From CAZIVO01 sp964542765 (GTDB lineage Bacteria > Planctomycetota > UBA1135 > UBA2386): a stretch of DNA of 20,184 nt. Position numbers and translations under genes: made by a program. Positions within the stretch are counted from its first letter, which is position 1; each line of letters begins with the position of its first letter. Below the pieces are notes generated by a model. The model saw nothing but the letters and a program-made list of their open reading frames with translations. It searched no databases and was not told the origin of the DNA. The DNA lies in NCBI GenBank assembly GCA_964542765.1, contig CAZIVO010000064.1, positions 1 through 20,184 of the forward strand, given 5' to 3'. Shown here one piece after another: positions 15,118 through 20,184 of the stretch.

Positions 15118-16470
15118 ATGAGTGGCCGAGACTCGCTGATGTCGCCTTCGATCCTGTCATTGACCAATTTTAGGGTTCGCCGCCCGCAAACGGGTTTCAC
15201 GGTCCGGTTGCCTGACCTCGACCTCGAGGCCGGTGCCGCCGCTGCCTTGCTGGGGCCTTCGGGTTGCGGCAAGACAACTCTGCTCCTCGCTTCTTTGGGG
15301 CTTGCTCCGGGCAAGGTCGAGTGCGAGGGGGATGTGATCTTCGATGGCCGGCCCTTGCCCGGAGTTCAAACCGAGGCATGGCGGCACCTTCTCTTCAGGG
15401 ATGTCGTGGTCATTCTCCAGGATGCGCGAGCTTCGCTCGATCCCGTCAAACCTCTCCTGGCACAGATCCGTGATGCCACAGGTGCTGATGATGCAGCCAT
15501 TGTTGATGCTCTCGGTGATCTGGGAGTCTCGGAGGCGGCATCTCTGGTGCGTCGTTACCCGCATGAAGTTTCCGGTGGCCAGGCGCAGCGCATCCTTCTC
15601 AGCGTGGCATTGTTGCGTCGACCGCGACTGGTTGTTGCCGATGAGCCTGCAGCGAGTCTGGATCGTGCGAGCCGTCACGATCTGGTTCGGTGTCTGGACC
15701 TGTTGCGGGAGCGAACGGGCACGGCCTTGCTGATTGCGACGCATGACCATGATCTGGTCCAGGAAGTGAATGCCTGCAACTGGATGCACCGAGGTGGGAC
15801 TTTCGAGCGCGGTGATCCCGAGCAATTGCCCTGGCCAGTGTCAGGGGCGGGCGAGCCGGATGAGGAGGTCGTGATCGATTGCCAGGGGTTGGGTTTGCGC
15901 AGAGGAGGTCGCAGGATTCTTGAGGGGGTGAACCTTCGTTTACGCCGCGGTGAGATCCTGGCTCTGGTCGGGCCATCTGGCTCGGGCAAGACGAGCCTGG
16001 CCATGCTACTCGCTCGGCACCAGCGACCGAGCACGGGGAAGTTGTCGTCATCGATTCCTGAGCATGGTGTGCAGATGCTCTTTCAGGATGCTCGGGGATC
16101 GATAACTCCGGGCCGAACGGTCGCCTCTCTGCTGCGTGAGACTGCTTGCGCGGATTTTGATCCGCTCGATGAGGCCGGTTTGCTCGGGCTTTCGCCGGAA
16201 CTCCTGGATCGGCCCCCCGAGGAGCTTTCCGGGGGTGAACTCCGGCGCGCGGCCCTCTTGCGGGCGCTCTCGGTGGGCCCCGAGGTATTGATTCTCGATG
16301 AGCCGACTGCTTCTCTGGATCGCCCGACCGCCGTGCCGGTCATCGAGATGTTGATGGGAGTTCGTCGTCGTCGGGCCATGACGTTTGTGTTGATCACTCA
16401 CGATCACGAACTTGCGAGGGCTGTCGCGCATCGTGTGGTGAATATGGAGAATGGCAGATTGTGCGATTGA
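15118..16470 (+). CDS. ABC transporter-type ATPase with two fused nucleotide-binding domains
   Basis: A 450-residue protein made of two ABC ATPase domains. Domain 1: Walker A GPSGCGKT at 46-53, Q-loop ILQDARASLDP (Gln101), signature VSGGQAQR at 151-158, Walker B LVVADEP at 171-177, H-loop His209. Domain 2: Walker A GPSGSGKT at 285-292, Q-loop LFQDARGSITP (Gln323), signature LSGGELRR at 370-377, Walker B LILDEP at 391-396, H-loop His428. The Q-loop 'FQDxxxSLxP' style is that of peptide/nickel importers (Opp/Dpp/Nik), so this resembles a compact fused OppDF/GsiA-type ATPase. At 450 residues it is shorter than GsiA (about 620) and lacks the C-terminal peptide-transporter extensions. No permease or binding protein is nearby. 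ATG 15139 is an alternative start; neither has an SD. The next gene overlaps by 10 bases. Confidence 0.92.
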   Translation: MSGRDSLMSPSILSLTNFRVRRPQTGFTVRLPDLDLEAGAAAALLGPSGCGKTTLLLASLGLAPGKVECEGDVIFDGRPLPGVQTEAWRHLLFRDVVVILQDARASLDPVKPLLAQIRDATGADDAAIVDALGDLGVSEAASLVRRYPHEVSGGQAQRILLSVALLRRPRLVVADEPAASLDRASRHDLVRCLDLLRERTGTALLIATHDHDLVQEVNACNWMHRGGTFERGDPEQLPWPVSGAGEPDEEVVIDCQGLGLRRGGRRILEGVNLRLRRGEILALVGPSGSGKTSLAMLLARHQRPSTGKLSSSIPEHGVQMLFQDARGSITPGRTVASLLRETACADFDPLDEAGLLGLSPELLDRPPEELSGGELRRAALLRALSVGPEVLILDEPTASLDRPTAVPVIEMLMGVRRRRAMTFVLITHDHELARAVAHRVVNMENGRLCD

Positions 16471-17795
16471 TCACGCTACTCGGTGTTGCAGTTCTTCATT
16501 CCGCAGTCGTCGCCCAGGTGCCGGCTGACGAGACCGGTTTGGGCTTTCGCCTCTTCGAGAACGGTCTCAGTTATCGCTGTGTCCATGTCCCCAAGAGCAG
16601 AGGGGTTTGCTACGTGCTGGCGATCCGGGTCGGTGCTGATCATGACCCGAAAGGACAGACAGGGTTGGCGGAGGCGGTGGCGGAACTTCTTCGTTCGACC
16701 CAGGCGGAGCTGCCCGAGGCCGAGCGCTTTGCGGTCAGTGTTCGTGGCGGAATCACGCTGGTCTCAGCGGTACTTGACAAGGGGCAAGCTCTCGCCGGCC
16801 TCGACCGGTTTGCAGCCTTGCTGGGCGGCATGAAAGAGATGGTCAGTGAGGACGTTGCCGCCAAGGCTATCGGCAAGGCCGCTCTCTATGCGGATGATCT
16901 GGCCAACATCTACCCGGGTCCGATCCTCTATCTCATGGCCAAGCAGGATCTTCTTCGCGGTACCCCCGCTGGTCGACAGAGTGTAGGCATCTCCAAGGAG
17001 ATGATCGCGCTCAAGAGTGTGGTCGTTATCGATCGACTGCAACGTTTCTTCCGTCCTCGCAATGCCGTCTTCGTTGCGATGGGGGGGATGGCCGAGAAGG
17101 AATGGCGCCAAGCTCTGGAGTCGAAACTCGGATCCCTGTCGGCGGGTCCAGATCCCACGCCGGCAGCGGTGGTGGTGACTGGCGATGGTGATCCTGTCCG
17201 CAAGCGTGAACACGCCCGCGTCAATGCGGCCTTCGTTTCCGCGGCCTTGCCCGCGCCTGCGTCCGACGACAATGATTATTTGTCTTTCCTGGTGGCGATG
17301 ACGGCGTTGCAAACCCGTGCCGTATCGGCCTTCTGGCAGCCGCGCGGGCGTGAGGCGGCGGCGCGCTTTCCTCCCTTTTTCTACAACTTCATTGCCGGCA
17401 GCCAGGTTGTTTTGGTGAACCGGCGAGGTCCGGATGGTGCTCCTGCGGCGACCACGCAGACCGAACTCGAGGAGTTCTTCGGGCGTTTGCGGATGCGGGG
17501 TGTGACCCAGATGGAGATCGCTCGTGCGGCTGCTGCTACTGCCATGCGCGTGAAGATGCCCCCCTACGAATCCAGAGCTCTGCAGGCGATGGCTCGCAAG
17601 GAGGCTCTCTTTCCACCGGCGTTGACGCTGGTGATGGGTCGCTTGCTCGGCTGGTCGGCTGATCTTCCCGATCGCATCGGCGCTTTGGCGGTGATCGATG
17701 TTCGCAGGGTGTTGGCCGAGGCGATCGCTCCTGACAGGTTGCGCTTCTATCACCTGGTGCCTGATCCCGATAAGTCGTCGACAACTGACAAGTGA
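16461..17795 (+). CDS. secreted M16 (insulinase/pitrilysin)-like protein lacking the zinc motif
   Basis: A 444-residue protein with a signal peptide (MRLITLLGVAVLHSAVVA, predicted cut before Gln). The mature N-terminus follows the M16 pattern: FENGLSYRCVHVPKS, then VLAIRVGADHDPKGQTGLAEAVAELL. In active M16 peptidases the last part reads 'GxxxxPxGxxGLAHFLEHMLF' with zinc motif HxxEH; here the five residues are Glu71-Ala-Val-Ala-Glu75, so both His and the catalytic Glu are missing. It is probably a non-catalytic homologue, as in the partner subunits of two-part M16 peptidases, or a binding protein. The rest shows M16-like alternation (RFFRPRNAVFVAMGG, HARVNAAFVSAALPAP). No active partner is in the window. 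The start is GTG 16461 with GGAG at 16446-16449, overlapping the ABC gene by 10 bases. The M16 assignment rests on motif pattern only. Confidence 0.85.
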   Translation: MRLITLLGVAVLHSAVVAQVPADETGLGFRLFENGLSYRCVHVPKSRGVCYVLAIRVGADHDPKGQTGLAEAVAELLRSTQAELPEAERFAVSVRGGITLVSAVLDKGQALAGLDRFAALLGGMKEMVSEDVAAKAIGKAALYADDLANIYPGPILYLMAKQDLLRGTPAGRQSVGISKEMIALKSVVVIDRLQRFFRPRNAVFVAMGGMAEKEWRQALESKLGSLSAGPDPTPAAVVVTGDGDPVRKREHARVNAAFVSAALPAPASDDNDYLSFLVAMTALQTRAVSAFWQPRGREAAARFPPFFYNFIAGSQVVLVNRRGPDGAPAATTQTELEEFFGRLRMRGVTQMEIARAAAATAMRVKMPPYESRALQAMARKEALFPPALTLVMGRLLGWSADLPDRIGALAVIDVRRVLAEAIAPDRLRFYHLVPDPDKSSTTDK

Positions 17796-17825
17796 GATGA
17801 AGCCGGACCCCGGTCCCTTCCGATG

Positions 17826-17841
17826 AAGGAACCAGGCCATG
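17826..17841 (+). promoter_or_regulatory. Shine-Dalgarno and start codon of the GTPase-kinase gene
   Basis: AAGGA at 17826-17830 is followed by an 8-base spacer and ATG 17839. This start gives MglA-family residue numbering exactly, which supports it independently. Confidence 0.6.
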
Positions 17842-19515
17842 GGTTTCATCAATCTCACTGACAAGACGATCAACGCCAAGCTCGTGTATTACGGGGTCGG
17901 CGTCGGTGGCAAGACCACCAGTCTGCAAGCGGTCCATGGAGTTGTCTGTCCTCGCAACGAGACCAATCTGGTTTCGATCAAGACGGAGCAGGACGCGACG
18001 TTGATGTTCGACTTCTTGCCGATCAATCTCGGGCAGGTCGAGGGCTTCAAGATTCGTATTCAGGGCTACACCGTTCCGGGGCAGCCCAAATACAAGCGGA
18101 TGCGCAAGCACGTCCTGCAGGGTGCTGACGCCATCGTCTTCGTGGTCGATTCGCAGGCGAGTCGCGTGGAAGAAAATATCGAAGCTCTCGAGAGCTTGCG
18201 TGAGAATCTGCGCGCGAATGGCATTGATCCCGAGACGATTCCGATCGTGCTCCAGCACAACAAGCGAGACCTTGGCGATGTGCTGCCCGAGGCGGAGTTG
18301 AACCGGCTTTTCCAGTGGCGCGATGACATCGCTTCCTTTCCGAGCGTCGCCACCGAGAATCAGGGGGTCTTCGAGACCTTTGTCCACACGATGGGCATGC
18401 TGATCCAGGCGAAGATCGGTCAGTACGGGCTCGACCGCCGCGGTGTCGAAGCATCGTCCGTGGCAGAGGGTGTCCGCGCCAAACTTTGGGATATCTATGA
18501 TCAGTACAGGGGGATGATCGCGACCGAGCCTGATCGCATGATCGAGTTGACCGTTCCCGAATCCGCCGAAGCTGACGAGCCGAGCAGTTCACGGTCTGAG
18601 ATTTTTGCTGACGACGATCTGAAGATCGACCTCGGGGCTGACGAATCCGGTGTCCATGAGTCCGGGGAAGTGTCAGAGCCGATCGAGGATGCTGGCTTGC
18701 TGGAGCAGACGATTGACTCCAACGTCCAGCTCGCCGAACAGTTCGGTGCTCTGGACGAATATCGCAATCTTCTCGAGCGCAAGAACACTGAACTCGTACA
18801 CATCGCGCAGAATACGGTTCACGATCTGAACCGCCCTCTGGCGGCAATCAGCCTCTTGCTATCGTCGATGGAGAAAGGATACCTCGGCGATCTCAATCAG
18901 AGCATGCGAGCGGGTGTTGAAAATGGCATCGAAGCGGTCGCGATGATGAGCCGGTTGATCGGTGATCTGATCGACAGTTCTCGTCTGGACTTTCAAGGAG
19001 TCGAGTTCGAGTTCGGATCGGTGGATATCTCGGAAGTCATCGAAGATGTCCTTGGGACCTTGCGATACGAGATCGAAGAAAACAGCATTCGTATGCAGGT
19101 GGAATCCTTGCCCTCGATCCTGGGAGATGAATGGATGCTGAAGAGGTTGTTCTTGAACCTTTTGGGCAATGCGGTTCTCTACTCGGACCCGGGCGTGGAT
19201 TCGGTGATCCGTGTCCATAGCTACGAAGAGGAAGATCGGTCGGTCTTCGTGATCGAGGACAATGGCATCGGCATCCCTGAGCAGGATCTACCGAGATTGT
19301 TTCGACGTTTCGAGCGCGGCAGCAACACCGCCGGCGTGAGTGGTTCGGGACTGGGCCTCCACATCGTCAAGGAGGTCGTTGCCGGCCATGGCGGCACGGT
19401 CTGGGTGGAATCGACCGAGGGGGTGGGCAGCCGGTTCATGGTCGGTATCCCGCGCCAGCCGGTGCAAGCGCCCCATTCGAGTGTCAGCGAGACGGCTGAG
19501 ATTGCCGATCTCTGA
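17839..19515 (+). CDS. MglA-type small GTPase fused to a histidine kinase
   Basis: A 558-residue soluble protein of two modules. Residues 1-195 are an MglA-family Ras-like GTPase: P-loop GVGVGGKTT (19-27), MFDFLPINLG (56-65), switch II YTVPGQ (Thr78, Gln82), FVVDSQ (101-106) and QHNKRDL (Asn141, Asp144). Positions coincide with Myxococcus/Thermus MglA, but the intrinsic arginine finger position 53 is Ala. A helical stretch (about 203-238) and an acidic, probably disordered linker (about 240-285) follow. A helix (about 297-327) then leads into HisKA with phospho-acceptor His328 in TVHDLNRPLAAI. The HATPase domain has N-box NLLGNAVLYSD (440-450), G1 EDNGIGIP (473-480), F-box LFRRF (487-491) and G2 GSGLGLHIV (502-510). 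There is no transmembrane, PAS, HAMP or receiver domain. Probably a cytoplasmic sensor kinase whose activity is set by the nucleotide state of its own GTPase. No response regulator is in the window. Confidence 0.93.
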   Translation: MGFINLTDKTINAKLVYYGVGVGGKTTSLQAVHGVVCPRNETNLVSIKTEQDATLMFDFLPINLGQVEGFKIRIQGYTVPGQPKYKRMRKHVLQGADAIVFVVDSQASRVEENIEALESLRENLRANGIDPETIPIVLQHNKRDLGDVLPEAELNRLFQWRDDIASFPSVATENQGVFETFVHTMGMLIQAKIGQYGLDRRGVEASSVAEGVRAKLWDIYDQYRGMIATEPDRMIELTVPESAEADEPSSSRSEIFADDDLKIDLGADESGVHESGEVSEPIEDAGLLEQTIDSNVQLAEQFGALDEYRNLLERKNTELVHIAQNTVHDLNRPLAAISLLLSSMEKGYLGDLNQSMRAGVENGIEAVAMMSRLIGDLIDSSRLDFQGVEFEFGSVDISEVIEDVLGTLRYEIEENSIRMQVESLPSILGDEWMLKRLFLNLLGNAVLYSDPGVDSVIRVHSYEEEDRSVFVIEDNGIGIPEQDLPRLFRRFERGSNTAGVSGSGLGLHIVKEVVAGHGGTVWVESTEGVGSRFMVGIPRQPVQAPHSSVSETAEIADL

Positions 19516-19532
19516 AGGCTGAGCCAGGCCGT

Positions 19533-19552
19533 CCACCGATCCGGGATCGTGG
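19533..19552 (+). terminator. hairpin after the GTPase-kinase gene
   Basis: CCA(C)CGATC, loop CGG, GATCGTGG: an 8-bp stem with one bulged base (19536), starting 17 bases after the stop codon. It is followed by only a short T-run (GGTTC), so it may be a weak or factor-dependent terminator, or chance. Confidence 0.35.
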
Positions 19553-19632
19553 TTCACATAGGAGTTCTCGGTGTTGTCGGATGCTGTCGTGAAATGCTGT
19601 TAGGATACAGGCTGGTGAAGGACGGTCTGACC

Positions 19633-20184
19633 ATGAACAAGGCATTGCGACCTCTGCTGCTCGGCGCTTTTCTGGCATCGGCGGCGATAGCTCAGGATTA
19701 CCCGACGGGAGCTCGGGATCTCACCTTGCCCAACACGACCGGCAGCGGCTCATCTCAACTGAAAGTGCGTGTGCACTATCCGGCGACGACGAACGGTTGG
19801 CGAACACCGTTGCGGCCGCAAGCGGGTGGCTACCCGGTGTTGGTGTTTCTGCACGGCTTATCGATCACCGGTTTGATGTACGGGGATCTGGGCAGGCATT
19901 TCGCGAGCCGTGGCTACGTGATTGCGGTGGATATCACTGCGCGCCTCAACATGGATCTCCAGGCCAAGAACGGACATGCCCTCTACCCTGCGCTGGTGGC
20001 CGAGAACGCGCGCAAGGGAGCCTTCTTCGAAGGTAATCTCGATATGAAGCGGGCGGGACTCTTCGGTCACTCCATGGGTGGTGGCAATACCATTCGGATC
20101 CTGGCCTCGAATCCGGGCTACGCGGCGGGCTTTTGCTACGCGCCGTGGGACGGTTTCTCCAAGGACTACCCCGAGCGCTTTTCC
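19633..20184 (+). CDS. exported alpha/beta hydrolase (chlorophyllase/dienelactone-hydrolase-like), 5' part only
   Basis: The frame opens at ATG 19633 (AAGGA at 19618-19622, 10-base spacer) and runs without a stop to the right edge, giving 184 residues of an incomplete protein. The signal peptide is MNKALRPLLLGAFLASAAIA with a predicted cut before Gln21. The mature part begins with the secreted-hydrolase pattern ARDLTLPNTTGSGSSQLKV, then the oxyanion segment VLVFLHGLSITGLMY (His-Gly 74-75), FASRGYVIAVD, and the nucleophile elbow LFGHSMGGGN with Ser147. The Asp and His of the triad would lie beyond the window. It probably cleaves esters or similar bonds outside the cytoplasm; substrate unknown. 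Fold and layout resemble the chlorophyllase/PAF-acetylhydrolase/PETase-like group, but a polymer substrate cannot be claimed. It is separated from the GTPase-kinase by 117 bases. Confidence 0.88.
   Translation, partial: MNKALRPLLLGAFLASAAIAQDYPTGARDLTLPNTTGSGSSQLKVRVHYPATTNGWRTPLRPQAGGYPVLVFLHGLSITGLMYGDLGRHFASRGYVIAVDITARLNMDLQAKNGHALYPALVAENARKGAFFEGNLDMKRAGLFGHSMGGGNTIRILASNPGYAAGFCYAPWDGFSKDYPERFS

Noticed and set aside
17536..18387. 283-codon minus-strand frame across the M16-like and GTPase genes
   Set aside because: It is antisense to two well-supported genes and crosses their boundary; no recognisable motif.
19574..19606. TTGTCG ... TAGGAT as a promoter for the alpha/beta hydrolase
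   Set aside because: The spacing is about 21 bases, too long for a standard sigma-70 promoter, and the match to the -10 box is poor.
1..20184. CRISPR arrays, tRNA/rRNA genes, insertion sequences, attachment sites
   Set aside because: No spaced direct repeats, cloverleaf-like sequence, transposase or integrase motif was seen on either strand by reading; a covariance-model search would be needed for small RNAs.

Overview
The window is dense, GC-rich bacterial chromosome with no intergenic gap above 300 bases. I see no tRNA, rRNA, CRISPR array, insertion sequence or phage gene. A planctomycete or a relative (PVC group) is the most likely source. The evidence is a PVC-type cytochrome module (NPCBM-like domain plus a CxxCH heme domain), a Tat-exported Gfo/Idh/MocA oxidoreductase, many secreted proteins, an exported alpha/beta hydrolase of a type I associate with that group, and ribosome-binding sites missing in front of many genes. 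This is inference from gene content; no phylogenetic marker was tested.

Layout. 1-1610 (+): 3' part of the PVC-type cytochrome, then a DUF502 membrane protein. 1660-5189 (-): an S46 dipeptidyl-peptidase followed downstream by the Gfo/Idh/MocA oxidoreductase. 5276-7111 (+): an unrecognised secreted protein, with a thioredoxin-like region lacking CxxC, a repeat-like region and a toroid-like helical region. 7139-9361 (-): ComEC/Rec2 DNA-uptake channel. 9471-11545 (+): coaD, a RidA protein with a lipoprotein-like N-terminal extension, and a polytopic membrane protein. 11578-14938 (-): a three-gene unit joined by 4-base overlaps, a TlpA-like thioredoxin, a GT4 glycosyltransferase and a class I methyltransferase. 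15118-19515 (+): a tandem ABC ATPase without a permease, an M16-like protein without its zinc motif, and an MglA-type GTPase fused to a histidine kinase. 19633-20184 (+): the start of an exported alpha/beta hydrolase that runs off the end.

The most interesting item is the protein at 17839-19515. Residues 1-195 match the MglA family so closely that residue numbers coincide with Myxococcus/Thermus MglA, yet the family's intrinsic arginine finger (Arg53) is alanine. An acidic linker then leads to a complete HisKA-HATPase kinase. There is no transmembrane segment, PAS or receiver domain, so the GTPase may serve as the input domain of a soluble sensor kinase. It lies just downstream of an orphan double ATPase and an inactive M16 homologue, in a possible transcription unit.

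Other points: four exported proteins carry a predicted signal-peptidase site followed directly by Gln (as in the Bacteroidetes 'Q-rule'); the S46 peptidase carries the Arg that marks Asp/Glu specificity (DPP11 type); and ridA has two competing in-frame starts, one making a lipoprotein-like form and one the standard 126-residue enzyme.
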